From positions 1 to 64,000 of the forward strand of contig JAZSKB010000039.1 of assembly GCA_045534635.1 (NCBI GenBank): a stretch of 64,000 nucleotides of DNA, in the 5' to 3' direction. Below, piece by piece: positions 24,622 through 33,991 of the stretch. The position numbers were made by a program, and so were the translations under genes. Numbering within the stretch: position 1 is the first letter of the stretch; every line of letters starts with the position of its first letter. The notes below the pieces were generated by a model. It made no database searches, was not told the DNA's origin, and was given only the letters and a program-made list of their open reading frames with translations. This stretch comes from UBA1205 sp045534635 (lineage in GTDB: Bacteria; Bacteroidota; Bacteroidia; Bacteroidales; WCHB1-69).

Positions 24622-27432
24622 TTAAACTCCACAAATGTTTGCAAAACCACAATTTTGACATTCTTTTTTATTCTCTGTCATTGTAAAAGGTTGTTGAGGA
24701 TTTAAAATCTCATCAGTGAACAAAATTTTCAATTTTTCCTCAAAATCATTCAGAAAATCTTTTGTTATCATCAACAATTTATCTTTTTCTGAATACTTTA
24801 AAACAAATTCTTTACTCATTTTTTGAATGTCTATAATTCTCGCCTTTGAGGGAACTATATTTGTATTTTTGTAGTACAAATAAGCATAAAACAACAACTG
24901 AAAGGCTTCTTTTGGAATCTCTTTAAATCCAGTAGTATTGTATTTTTCTTCCTTAATTGTCATAGCCTTATCTTCAACCTTTCCTGTTTTGTAATCAACA
25001 ATAGATATTTTTTCTCCGTCTGCATCAATCCTATCGATAATTCCTTTACAATGAATGTTTTCAGATGATGAAATTGCAAAACAATGTTCCAATTTTTTTT
25101 CGGTATCTACAACAGAAAAATTTGATTTCCTTTTTATTTCTTCACGAAATAGACGCAAATAATCTTCTATATATTTTACAATAACATTCAGATTCAAATA
25201 ATTAACTGATTGTAAGAAATTTGTTTTTGAATAACATTTCTCGTCTTCTTTTTCAAAATAATCCAATACTGCTTGTTCTATTTGTCCCCTTGATAAACAA
25301 GGATTGAAAGTTTCAGCATTTAAAGCATTTGCCAAAACAGCATGAATTGCTTTTCCCATTTGATATGCTGGTAATTCATCAATATTATCATCTTCCACAT
25401 TCAAATTCAAAACTTTAGAAAAATAAAAACGCAATGAACATTTTAGATATGTGGTTATTGTTGTTGGCGAATATGACATATTTTTCAACACCTGAATTAT
25501 TTCTGGAGTTTTTGACATCGTTATTTGCTTTGGAATACTATTATTTGTTTCTGGATTCACAAAAGCAATCATATATTCTTGAATATCAATATTAGTAAAT
25601 CTTGATAATTCATTTTTTATTTGTAAAATATATCTACTTTGTTCACTATTTTCTTCTCCATTAGAATAATACAGTAAATATATATTTGTTGCACGTTGCA
25701 ACAATCGATAGAAATGGTATGAAAATATTGCATCTTTTCCATCATAGGTTGACATACCAAAATGTCGTCTCAAATCGAAAGGAATAAATGTTTTCATTGT
25801 TTTTCCTGCAGGTAAAACACCCTCATTTAGAGACAATATTACTACATTATCAAAATCTAATGTTCTTGTTTCCAATACGCCTAACAATTGTAATGAACTT
25901 GCCGCATCACTTTTAAAAGAAAGAGAATAAGAAGCAAGAAGCGTTTCGAAAAGCATCTGTAAAGAAAAAATATCTTTCAATTGCAATTCTTTTGTTAAAT
26001 TCTTCAAATGCTCCAAACATTGTTGCAATAATAATACAACTTCTTTTTCAACATCTTTTAATTGTAATCTACTGTCTATAAAAGCAATAAGCAATTTTAT
26101 CTGCTCTACTACATCATTTGCATTTTTAGAGGAAAAGAGCAAAGACGACAATAAATCTTTCAACGCACTATCCGAAGCAGGAAACGAATTATCAAATGTT
26201 TGCTTATCATAAAAAATTTGACCAATAGCAATAAAATTATTTGAATAACTATTTGTTTTACCTATCAATAATTTAATGTATATATTTGATAATAAGTTTA
26301 TTAAATCGCGATAATAATAGATATTCGGCAGAAATTGAGCATTATCCATTTTGGAATGGATATTACTTTGCATTTGCACCGAATTTATAAATGTCTGAAA
26401 TACAATATCAACAAGACGATATAAAACAGAATTTTTCAAAGAATATCCCATTGTTATATTCGCTTGAGAAAGATTCAAAGTATGCAATATCGGTTGCAAT
26501 AGTGTTTCATCTGCTGGAATAATGGCTGTTGTTTCTGTTGATAAATCATTACAATTCAACTGATTAATAATTTGCGGTAAATATTTTACTTGTGCTACTT
26601 TTTGTGGGAAACCAATTATATGTATTTTTTTAGAGATAGACTCAAAACAATCATCTATAAAAGATAGATTATCAATATTTTGAAGTTGACGTATAAATTG
26701 TCCAGCTTCATGATTTTTATTATTGACATAATATGTATCCGCATCTATTAAATAATCCAATTTACCTAAACATTGCAAATATTCTACTATTTTTTGTTCC
26801 GATTTCGACAATGCATTAAAACCAACAAAAACAATTTTTTTGAAAGATAAATTTGAAAATATATCTTTCATATTTTCAACTACATATCGATAAATTGCAC
26901 CTTGATAAAATTTTCCATTTTCTTTTAGTAATTCATTGAATATCTGATAATAATCATATAATTCTTTAAAGAATGACAAATATTTTTTTTGATTCACGCT
27001 CAAATCCTTCTCAGCAAGATTGTACAAAGTCAATTCTTTTATATCTTTCAAATTGATAAAAAGGTCATAAGGATTAATCAATTCCATATCTAATTCATTG
27101 AAATCCTGCATCATAACATTTGCTTTTTGTGCAAAATCGTACAAAGACCTTACTTCTGGAAATTCTTTTTGAGACTCTATTTGCAAATGTGTTTTATATA
27201 TTGTCACCAATTGCTCATCGGCTGTTGCTATTTCATTTTGTGCCAACAATTGTATAAAATCATCTATTGAAAAACATTTCGGAGCAAAAAAAGGATTTTC
27301 ATAAAGTTCTGATAATGTCTTCTTTAGAAACACAATAGCACGTTTACTTGGTAAAATTACATATATATCAGACAAATCTTCACCATAATTCTCTTTCAAA
27401 TAGTTCGCAATTTTCGATAAAAAAGTATTCAT
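24622..27432 (-). CDS. AddB-like PD-(D/E)XK nuclease/helicase-fold protein
   Basis: A 936-aa protein resembling AddB, a subunit of the AddAB double-strand-break repair helicase-nuclease. The C-terminal nuclease domain contains GIIDRID and VDYKTGK (Asp813, Lys815). Cys665 and the C-terminal Cys925, Cys928 and Cys934 have the spacing of the AddB iron-sulfur cluster that staples the nuclease domain. The N-terminal helicase-like part begins VILPSKRAIVFLKK where a Walker A loop would be expected; no GxGKT is present, so it likely cannot hydrolyse ATP. No AddA gene is in the window. The start overlaps the dtd stop by one base (TAATG). Confidence 0.85.
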   Translation of the reverse strand: MNTFLSKIANYLKENYGEDLSDIYVILPSKRAIVFLKKTLSELYENPFFAPKCFSIDDFIQLLAQNEIATADEQLVTIYKTHLQIESQKEFPEVRSLYDFAQKANVMMQDFNELDMELINPYDLFINLKDIKELTLYNLAEKDLSVNQKKYLSFFKELYDYYQIFNELLKENGKFYQGAIYRYVVENMKDIFSNLSFKKIVFVGFNALSKSEQKIVEYLQCLGKLDYLIDADTYYVNNKNHEAGQFIRQLQNIDNLSFIDDCFESISKKIHIIGFPQKVAQVKYLPQIINQLNCNDLSTETTAIIPADETLLQPILHTLNLSQANITMGYSLKNSVLYRLVDIVFQTFINSVQMQSNIHSKMDNAQFLPNIYYYRDLINLLSNIYIKLLIGKTNSYSNNFIAIGQIFYDKQTFDNSFPASDSALKDLLSSLLFSSKNANDVVEQIKLLIAFIDSRLQLKDVEKEVVLLLQQCLEHLKNLTKELQLKDIFSLQMLFETLLASYSLSFKSDAASSLQLLGVLETRTLDFDNVVILSLNEGVLPAGKTMKTFIPFDLRRHFGMSTYDGKDAIFSYHFYRLLQRATNIYLLYYSNGEENSEQSRYILQIKNELSRFTNIDIQEYMIAFVNPETNNSIPKQITMSKTPEIIQVLKNMSYSPTTITTYLKCSLRFYFSKVLNLNVEDDNIDELPAYQMGKAIHAVLANALNAETFNPCLSRGQIEQAVLDYFEKEDEKCYSKTNFLQSVNYLNLNVIVKYIEDYLRLFREEIKRKSNFSVVDTEKKLEHCFAISSSENIHCKGIIDRIDADGEKISIVDYKTGKVEDKAMTIKEEKYNTTGFKEIPKEAFQLLFYAYLYYKNTNIVPSKARIIDIQKMSKEFVLKYSEKDKLLMITKDFLNDFEEKLKILFTDEILNPQQPFTMTENKKECQNCGFANICGV

Positions 27433-27884
27433 TATTCTTTTATTTTAGTATCTATCAATATTGTAACAGGACCATCATTGAGCAATTCGACTTTCATATC
27501 TGCCCCAAAAACGCCAGATTTCACTTTTTTTCCAAGTAAAATCGAAAGAGTTTTAAGAAATTTTTCATAAAGAGGTTCAGCAACTGCAGGAGGTGCCGCT
27601 CGCACATACGAAGGTCTATTTCCTTTTTTGGTAGAAGCAAATAATGTAAACTGACTTATCACTAAACAATCTCCGTCTATAGTTTTAATATTCAGATTCA
27701 TAACTCCATTTTCATCATCAAAAATTCGCATATCAACAATTTTTTTACACAACCATTCTATATCTGTAATATCATCTTGATGTCCTATTCCCAAAAGAAT
27801 AAGCATTCCTTGTTGAATTTCAGAATGAATATTGCCATTTATACTCACTCTTGATGATTTTACCCTTTGAATTACTGCTTTCAT
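27432..27884 (-). CDS. dtd: D-aminoacyl-tRNA deacylase
   Basis: A 150-aa enzyme that hydrolyses D-aminoacyl-tRNAs (and glycyl-tRNA-Ala) to keep D-amino acids out of proteins. It begins MKAVIQRVKSSRVSI, has the catalytic-pocket motif SQFTLFAS around residue 77, and the C-terminal GPVTILID with the cross-subunit Gly-Pro. Length is standard. It overlaps meaB by four bases (ATGA) and the AddB-like gene by one base. Confidence 0.96.
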   Translation of the reverse strand: MKAVIQRVKSSRVSINGNIHSEIQQGMLILLGIGHQDDITDIEWLCKKIVDMRIFDDENGVMNLNIKTIDGDCLVISQFTLFASTKKGNRPSYVRAAPPAVAEPLYEKFLKTLSILLGKKVKSGVFGADMKVELLNDGPVTILIDTKIKE

Positions 27885-28972
27885 TGTTGTTTGGAATTAA
27901 AATAAGATGCTAAAACTTGTCGTCCTGCTTGATATGGACTAATTTTTCTTTTCAATAAATCACTTTGTGCACTATTCAATGAATCTTTAACGGCTTGGTG
28001 TTGATAAAAGGTATCTAATAATTCTTCTTTAATAAAACGATAAAATCGTTTATTCGACTGATTCATACGATTTTGCTCAAAATAACCGTTATTTTTAGTT
28101 TGCTCAACATATTGTAAAATCAATTGCCATACATCATCAATTCCAGTTTTCAACAGAGAAGAAACTGTCAAAGCGGTGGTTTTCCATTGAGATGGAGGTA
28201 ACGGAAAAAGCACCAAAGCATTTTGTATTTGATTTTTAGCCAAATTTGCTTTATCAAAATTATCACCATCGGCTTTATTGACAATAATAGCATCTGCCAT
28301 TTCCATAATGCCTCGTTTTATTCCTTGTAACTCATCACCAGCTCCAGAAATCATCAGTAAAAGGAAAAAATCAACCATATCGCTTACCGCTGTTTCTGAT
28401 TGTCCAACGCCAACGGTCTCTATTATAACAACATCAAATCCAGCCGCTTCACACAAAATAAGCGTTTCTGAGGTTTTACGAGCCACTCCTCCCAAAGTTC
28501 CTGCAGACGGAGAAGGACGAATAAAAGCATTTTCATCGGTTGATAATGTTTCCATTCGGGTTTTATCTCCTAAAATACTACCCTTAGAACGTTCACTGCT
28601 TGGGTCTATTGCCAATACCGCCACTTTATGTCCTTGTTGGGTTAAATGATGTCCAAAGGCTTCAATAAATGTACTCTTTCCTGCTCCTGGAACACCTGTA
28701 ATACCTATACGAATAGATTTCCCTGAATATGGCATACAGGCTTCTATAATTGCTTGTGCTTTTTCATAATTTTCTGATAAATCACTTTCTATCAATGTAA
28801 TTGCTTGACTTAAACGGATTCTATCTCCTGCCAAAATAGCAGTAACATATTCTTCTACTGTATATTCTCGAGGCTTTGATATTTGTCGAAAATCTAAATA
28901 GGGATTTATTTGTAATGGTTGCTCTACTCCATCTTGTACATGCAATGCTGAACGATAATCTTTTTGATTCAT
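27881..28972 (-). CDS. meaB: methylmalonyl-CoA mutase-associated GTPase MeaB
   Basis: A 363-aa G3E-family GTPase that protects and gates methylmalonyl-CoA mutase during adenosylcobalamin loading. The Walker A is GITGVPGAGKST (~residues 93-104). The switch region ETVGVGQSE and the base-specificity motif NKADGDN follow. The C-terminal helices fit MeaB dimers. It implies a methylmalonyl-CoA mutase elsewhere and a cobalamin supply, also needed by KamDE. It is in the middle of the long pepP-led operon. Confidence 0.94.
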   Translation of the reverse strand: MNQKDYRSALHVQDGVEQPLQINPYLDFRQISKPREYTVEEYVTAILAGDRIRLSQAITLIESDLSENYEKAQAIIEACMPYSGKSIRIGITGVPGAGKSTFIEAFGHHLTQQGHKVAVLAIDPSSERSKGSILGDKTRMETLSTDENAFIRPSPSAGTLGGVARKTSETLILCEAAGFDVVIIETVGVGQSETAVSDMVDFFLLLMISGAGDELQGIKRGIMEMADAIIVNKADGDNFDKANLAKNQIQNALVLFPLPPSQWKTTALTVSSLLKTGIDDVWQLILQYVEQTKNNGYFEQNRMNQSNKRFYRFIKEELLDTFYQHQAVKDSLNSAQSDLLKRKISPYQAGRQVLASYFNSKQQ

Positions 28973-29020
28973 TGTCTTTTTTTATTCATTATCACCTGTA
29001 TATCAAACAGATAAAATCTA

Positions 29021-29527
29021 TTATTTGTTTATTATAATTTCTTGTGTTGTTACTATATTACTTTTACGCAATGCTCTATCTACTATTTGACAATCAAATT
29101 TTATAGTATCGTAAGGCGAATATGGATTATTGATATTGATAATTAAATCAATATTTCCTTGCAATGGTTCTTTTGTTTCTCCTTGCAAAAATCGAGGCAA
29201 TCGCACATGGAAATTGTTTTCAAGTTCTGGAGGTGAAACCCAAACACCATTTTGTAATTCATAATAGGTAATAAAATAATTGTAATAAAACGCTGAAGCG
29301 GTATCAAATGGTGGCATGGTATCATCTTCATCAAGACCGATATCTCCGTCACCATCAGTAAAATGTATCACAAGCAAACCATCACTATCTTTATTGGTGC
29401 CATTGGATATTTTAGTCAAAGTAACAGATTCTATTTTCGGAGTATCCGAAAAACGTTCTTTGTGTACACACCCCATATTCATTCCTAAACACACACAAAT
29501 CAATAGTAGTATATTAATATTTTTCAT
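29021..29527 (-). CDS. lipoprotein with Asp-rich FTDGDGDIG motif
   Basis: A 168-aa predicted lipoprotein; the signal peptide ends at MNMGC with Cys20. Residues ~50-75 contain HFTDGDGDIGLDEDDT, an acidic loop like those that bind calcium, seen in a family of unnamed Bacteroidota lipoproteins. The rest is predicted beta-sheet. No function is known. It lies between meaB and thiL on the same strand, with 5 bases to thiL. Confidence 0.72.
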   Translation of the reverse strand: MKNINILLLICVCLGMNMGCVHKERFSDTPKIESVTLTKISNGTNKDSDGLLVIHFTDGDGDIGLDEDDTMPPFDTASAFYYNYFITYYELQNGVWVSPPELENNFHVRLPRFLQGETKEPLQGNIDLIININNPYSPYDTIKFDCQIVDRALRKSNIVTTQEIIINK

Positions 29528-29531
29528 AAAT

Positions 29532-30575
29532 TTATCTTTTTTTAAATCCGTCCCAACCTTGTGCTTTCAATTCTATAAGTTTATCATCTTTGGTTATTAG
29601 CGAATAACCTTCATTTTCTGATGTCATATAACCGATTGTTGAAAATTCAAAACTATCTTTTATTTTATCGTAATCAGATTGTGCCACTGTGAAAAGCAAT
29701 TCATAATCTTCCCCACCATTGAGAGCGGCAACAGAAGGCGTAATATTGAATTCCATTGCCATATTATACGTTTGTGTATCTATTGGGATTTTATCTTCAT
29801 AAAGTCGACAACCTACATGCGAGGCTTTACAAATATGCATTATATCTGAAGCCAATCCATCAGAAATATCAATCATTGACGTTGGTAAAATTCCTTTTTC
29901 CTCTAATAAATTTACAATATCTAAACGCGGTTCTGGTTTCAATTGTCGTTCTAAAATATAATCATATCCCACTAAATCTGGTTGTATTTTAGGATTTGCT
30001 AAAAATACTTCTTTTTCTCTTTCCAAAAGCAAAAGTCCCATATATGCCGCTCCTAAATCACCTGTAACACAAATCAATTCATTTTCTTTTGCTGTACTGC
30101 GTTTTACTATTTTTTCTTTCGGTGCATAACCAATTACGGTAATGGAGATAAACAAACCATTGATACTTGAAGTAGTATCTCCGCCTACAATATCTACACC
30201 ATATCTTTCACAACACAATTTCATTCCGTTGTATAATTCATCAATTGCTTCTACACTATATTTTGAGGAAATTGCAATACCAACCAACACTTGTTCTGGG
30301 CGAGCATTCATTGCTGCTATATCCGACAAATTACTTGCGATTGCCTTATAGCCAACATGTTTCAAAGGAGAATAGTGCATATCAAAATGAACACCTTCTA
30401 CCAAGACATCGGTAGAGACTACTTGAACTCGTTGTGTCTCTGAAAGAATTGTGGCATCATCGCCTATGCCTAACAATGTTGACTTATTTTTCAATTTTAT
30501 ATCTTTCGTCAAACGGTCTATTAACCCAAATTCTCCAAATGTCTCTAAACTTGTAAGCGACTTATTTTCAAACAT
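29532..30575 (-). CDS. thiL: thiamine-monophosphate kinase
   Basis: A 347-aa enzyme that makes thiamine diphosphate from thiamine monophosphate and ATP. Seen: EFGLIDRLT, GIGDDATIL, the metal-binding STDVLVEGVHFD, DIVGGDTTSS and DISDGLASDI. These are the motifs of the PurM-like ThiL fold in order. No other thiamine gene and no TPP riboswitch is visible nearby. It is the fourth gene of the pepP-led operon. Confidence 0.95.
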   Translation of the reverse strand: MFENKSLTSLETFGEFGLIDRLTKDIKLKNKSTLLGIGDDATILSETQRVQVVSTDVLVEGVHFDMHYSPLKHVGYKAIASNLSDIAAMNARPEQVLVGIAISSKYSVEAIDELYNGMKLCCERYGVDIVGGDTTSSINGLFISITVIGYAPKEKIVKRSTAKENELICVTGDLGAAYMGLLLLEREKEVFLANPKIQPDLVGYDYILERQLKPEPRLDIVNLLEEKGILPTSMIDISDGLASDIMHICKASHVGCRLYEDKIPIDTQTYNMAMEFNITPSVAALNGGEDYELLFTVAQSDYDKIKDSFEFSTIGYMTSENEGYSLITKDDKLIELKAQGWDGFKKR

Positions 30576-30589
30576 ATAACTATTTATTC

Positions 30590-31327
30590 TTAATTATTCC
30601 AAATTTTCCATGCAGCATCTGCCTGATAGCAAAACATATCCCAACCATTAACGATTTTTGCTCCTTGAAATTGTCCTTTTTGTAAAAATAGTGTTTTCGA
30701 TGGATTGTATATCATATCGAAAAGCAAATGTTTACTTGTCAATAAACTATAATCTATATTAGGACAGTTTGCTATATTAGGCAACATTCCCAATGGGGTT
30801 GCATTTATTATAACATCTGCTTTAAGCAAAATGTCTGATGTAAGTTCTTCATATAAAATACATTGTTTATTTTTTTTACGACTTACCACATCAACTTTTT
30901 CACAAAAAGGACGCAATACAAATTGAGCCATTTGAGCAGCACCTCCATTGCCCAATATGATAACATTTTTTCCTTGAATATCAATATTTTCCGACAAAGA
31001 GTGCTCAAATCCAATACAATCTGTATTAAAACCTATCAATTTTAAACCATTTTCTCTTTGGACTTTTACAACATTAACTGCCCCAATCTGTAAAGCAGTG
31101 TTATCAACTTCATGCAAATAATCCAAAATAGCAATTTTGTATGGAGAAGTAACAGTAAAACCTTCAATATCAATATTCTCACTTAAAAATGAATACAATT
31201 TTGATAAAGAATCCCAGTCACACAATTGAAAATCAGCATCTATGTTGTCCAATTGTATTTTTTGTTTAAAATATTGTGGCGACATAGAATGTTGCAAAGA
31301 ACGACCAATAAGAACAAATTTTTTCAT
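30590..31327 (-). CDS. aroE: shikimate dehydrogenase
   Basis: A 245-aa NADPH-dependent enzyme of aromatic amino-acid synthesis that reduces 3-dehydroshikimate. The N-terminal LIGRSLQHSMSPQYF gives the shikimate-binding Ser residues; TVTSPYK holds the catalytic Lys; GFNTDCIGF holds the catalytic Asp; NVIILGNGGAAQMAQF is the nucleotide-binding turn. It is somewhat shorter than E. coli AroE (272 aa), as is usual in this phylum. The DUF368 gene precedes it by 3 bases. Confidence 0.94.
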   Translation of the reverse strand: MKKFVLIGRSLQHSMSPQYFKQKIQLDNIDADFQLCDWDSLSKLYSFLSENIDIEGFTVTSPYKIAILDYLHEVDNTALQIGAVNVVKVQRENGLKLIGFNTDCIGFEHSLSENIDIQGKNVIILGNGGAAQMAQFVLRPFCEKVDVVSRKKNKQCILYEELTSDILLKADVIINATPLGMLPNIANCPNIDYSLLTSKHLLFDMIYNPSKTLFLQKGQFQGAKIVNGWDMFCYQADAAWKIWNN

Positions 31328-31330
31328 TTT

Positions 31331-32242
31331 TTATTGCTTCTTTAGCTTGTTTGCTACCATTTCTAAAACAAACACTATCGTAAATCCTAACAAAATAAGC
31401 AAACATGCCCAAATAAAACTCATATCGAAATTATTTGGCAATATATTTTCTTGAATCAAAGGCATAATTTTGCCATGTTTATCAATATATGTTTCTATAG
31501 TATTTTTCCAAGGCCATATTTTATTCAAAGAGCCTGCCATAAATCCCGTTAATGCTGACAAAGTTATCATTTCGTAATGTTTAAACAACCACGAAAGCAC
31601 ATTTGCAAAAGAAACAAGACCTATCAATGCACCAGAAATAAATACCAACAAAACAATTATATTCAATTCTGTCAATGCGTTCATTATATAGAAATATTGA
31701 CCTAATAAAACAAGAATAAAACTACCTGATATTCCCGGTAAAATCATTGCACAAATAGCAATTGCTCCACAAAGAAAGATATACCACAAAGCATTATTTT
31801 GATTCAATGGAACATTTTCTGGCGAAGTAATAAAAAATGCAAGCAAAACAAAAACAAGCCCTGTTATCATCGTTTTCCAATTCCAACGAACATTTCTTCC
31901 TACAAATACTATTGAAGCAAGTATCAATCCAAAGAAAAACGACCATACATATACAGGCTGATTTTCAATTAGATAAGTTATCAAATTGGCTAACGATAAA
32001 AAACTCGTAGCAATACCCAGCATCAAACACAATAAAAAAGTGCCATCTATATTTACCCAAAATTGTTTAAACTTACCAGTAAAAAACAATTTTATATTAG
32101 CAATATTTATACTTTTTATCGCATTTATCAATCTTTCGTAAATTCCTGTTATAAAAGCGATTGTTCCTCCAGAAACTCCGGGAACAACATCTGAAGCACC
32201 CATTGCGACTCCTTTTAAATACGTCAAAATCAAGTTTTTCAT
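31331..32242 (-). CDS. DUF368 membrane protein (PopT-type polyprenyl-phosphate transporter)
   Basis: A 303-aa membrane protein with about eight to ten transmembrane segments. The N-terminal GASDVVPGVSGGTIAFITG and the internal MILPGISGSFILVLLG are the two repeated re-entrant motifs of DUF368. DUF368 proteins have been reported to return undecaprenyl phosphate across the inner membrane for reuse in peptidoglycan and O-antigen synthesis. That role would fit a Gram-negative cell making envelope polymers. It lies between pepP (6 bases) and aroE (3 bases). Confidence 0.92.
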   Translation of the reverse strand: MKNLILTYLKGVAMGASDVVPGVSGGTIAFITGIYERLINAIKSINIANIKLFFTGKFKQFWVNIDGTFLLCLMLGIATSFLSLANLITYLIENQPVYVWSFFFGLILASIVFVGRNVRWNWKTMITGLVFVLLAFFITSPENVPLNQNNALWYIFLCGAIAICAMILPGISGSFILVLLGQYFYIMNALTELNIIVLLVFISGALIGLVSFANVLSWLFKHYEMITLSALTGFMAGSLNKIWPWKNTIETYIDKHGKIMPLIQENILPNNFDMSFIWACLLILLGFTIVFVLEMVANKLKKQ

Positions 32243-32248
32243 TTTCTA

Positions 32249-33538
32249 TTACTTTTTATTCATCAATAATTCTATTTCTTCTACAGTCAAAGGAAGATTA
32301 GGCATTAAATCTATAGGCGTATCATTGACCAACATAACGGTTTCTATTCTGATACCGATATTTTCTTCTGGAATATAAATACCCGGTTCACAACTCAATA
32401 CCATGCCATAATCTAAAATTTCATCTTTTGTTCCAACATCATGAACATCTAAACCAACAAAATGAGCCAAACCATGCATATAATAACGTTTGACAGTTGA
32501 ATATTTTATTGTTTCTTGTTCAATTTCTTTTGCGGTTATCAATCCTAATTTTTGCAACTGCGATTGCATAAATGCCAACACAAGATTTTGCATTTTATTG
32601 ATAGTCATACCCGGAACATACAATGTACGAGCATAACGAAATACATCTTCACAAGCTTGATACACTTGCTTTTGTCTTGGAGAAAAACGACCATTTATTG
32701 GAATGGTTCTACTTAAATCACCTGCATAATGGGCATATTCGGCTCCCATATCTATCAAAAGCAAATCTCCTGATTGACAAATATTTGAATTTTCTGTATA
32801 ATGTAAAATACAAGCATTTGCTCCCGCTGCTACTATTGGAGCAAAACTACAACCTGTTGCTTTTCGAGCAAGAAATCCTCCTATTATCGCTCCTTCTATT
32901 TCGTATTCACCTATTCCCGATTGTATTTTAGGTAAAATTTCCATAAAAGTATCTGCGGTTATATCACAGGCTTTTTGTATCAATTCTATCTCTTGTGCTG
33001 ATTTACGCAGTCGTAACATTTCCATCATTGAAGCCAAACGTTTTCTTTGATGTAATGGATATTGAACCATTAATTCATTTGCTTGCCTACAATTGGAAGT
33101 AATGACTTTAGTAGTATATCTTGCATGTTCTTCTATATTAAAACACAATGTTTTAGATTCGGTTATCATTTCTTGCAACACTGCATTTTTTTGTGAAAGA
33201 TAATATATTGTTGTTATTCCAGAGATTGATTCTGCCTGCATTTTTGAAAGTTTATTTCCTTGCCATACTGCCTGTTGGGCATTACTTTCTGCAATAAAAA
33301 GCACTTCTCTCAATGCTGGATTTGAATGAGTGGGACAAAGTGCCAATATTGTTTCTGCTTGGTCGATACCTGTGAGATAAAACAAATCTGCTTGTTGATG
33401 AAATGGAAAATTTTGGTCTCCACTTTTGGGCATCTCATCGTTTGAAAAAAACAATGCCAAATCGCCTTCTTCCAACAAATCTACCAACGATTTGCGATGT
33501 GATACAAATATATTATTATCCAGCCTTTCGTATTTCAT
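32249..33538 (-). CDS. pepP: Xaa-Pro aminopeptidase (M24B)
   Basis: A 429-aa cytoplasmic metalloprotease that removes N-terminal residues before proline. The aminopeptidase P N-terminal domain (~1-150) is followed by the pita-bread catalytic domain. Metal ligands can be seen in LLIDMGAEYAHYAGDLSRTI (cited by DMGAEY and GDLSRT), in GLAHFVGLDVHD, in SCEPGIYIPEEN and in GIRIETVML. Length is normal. It is the first gene of a long minus-strand operon and has its own promoter. Confidence 0.95.
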   Translation of the reverse strand: MKYERLDNNIFVSHRKSLVDLLEEGDLALFFSNDEMPKSGDQNFPFHQQADLFYLTGIDQAETILALCPTHSNPALREVLFIAESNAQQAVWQGNKLSKMQAESISGITTIYYLSQKNAVLQEMITESKTLCFNIEEHARYTTKVITSNCRQANELMVQYPLHQRKRLASMMEMLRLRKSAQEIELIQKACDITADTFMEILPKIQSGIGEYEIEGAIIGGFLARKATGCSFAPIVAAGANACILHYTENSNICQSGDLLLIDMGAEYAHYAGDLSRTIPINGRFSPRQKQVYQACEDVFRYARTLYVPGMTINKMQNLVLAFMQSQLQKLGLITAKEIEQETIKYSTVKRYYMHGLAHFVGLDVHDVGTKDEILDYGMVLSCEPGIYIPEENIGIRIETVMLVNDTPIDLMPNLPLTVEEIELLMNKK

Positions 33539-33557
33539 TGTTACTAATTTAGCATTT

Positions 33558-33566
33558 GCAAAGATA
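33558..33566 (-). promoter_or_regulatory. promoter of the pepP-led operon
   Basis: TATCTTTGC on the minus strand in the context AAATGTTATCTTTGCAAA, 19 bases before the pepP ATG. Gene spacings of 3 to 48 bases or overlaps suggest one transcript of about nine genes, down to 24019. Confidence 0.7.
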
Positions 33567-33711
33567 ACATTTTTCTACAAATATTATCACTTTATCAAAA
33601 AAGTTTTTGTTCTTTTTTGTCCCCATATTTTTTTATAGAAATTTAATATAGTAAAAAAATATTACATTATATATCAATAATTTAACAATAAAACATAAAA
33701 ATACATCAATT

Positions 33712-33759
33712 TATCTTTGTGATATTTTTGGATATTAAAAAAAAAAATTATATCTTTGA
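33712..33759 (+). promoter_or_regulatory. two tandem -7 boxes upstream of tnaA
   Basis: TATCTTTGT (33712-33720) and TATCTTTGA (33751-33759) both fit TAnnTTTG. The second would give a leader of about 225 bases before the tnaA ATG. Confidence 0.5.
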
Positions 33760-33800
33760 AAAAAAATATTATAAGCAAAATATAAAGATTTGAAAAAATC

Positions 33801-33897
33801 AAACAATGGAATGTAAATATCTCAATATCAAGCGTAGAGACACTTACAAAAAGGTCGTTTAGGGAAAAGGTATTTTTTTCCTTTACCCCCATTGTTT
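33801..33897 (+). promoter_or_regulatory. structured leader of tnaA
   Basis: aaacaatgg (33801-33809) and ccattgttt (33889-33897) form a perfect 9-bp stem. Inside it gggaaaagg (33862-33870) pairs with cctttaccc (33880-33888), one mismatch, around a T-rich loop. The two stems stack directly. A short ORF (33806-33862, MECKYLNIKRRDTYKKVV) starts within the outer stem. It contains no Trp codon, unlike E. coli tnaC. No known riboswitch is recognised. Confidence 0.4.
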
Positions 33898-33991
33898 ACT
33901 ATTTTATATGCCAAAATTCATCTTTAATAATAAAGAATGATTATAAAAAAATAAATTTAACAAAGTATTAAAACATTAAAAATAAAATATT

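Larger units (their letters stand above)
33539..33991. other. 453-base region between pepP and tnaA
   Basis: This divergent region holds the pepP promoter (33558-33566), two plus-strand -7 boxes (33712-33720, 33751-33759), and a leader of about 225 bases before tnaA with a large two-part stem (33801-33897) and an 18-codon ORF (33806-33862). Outside these signals I see only AT-rich sequence. Confidence 0.7.
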
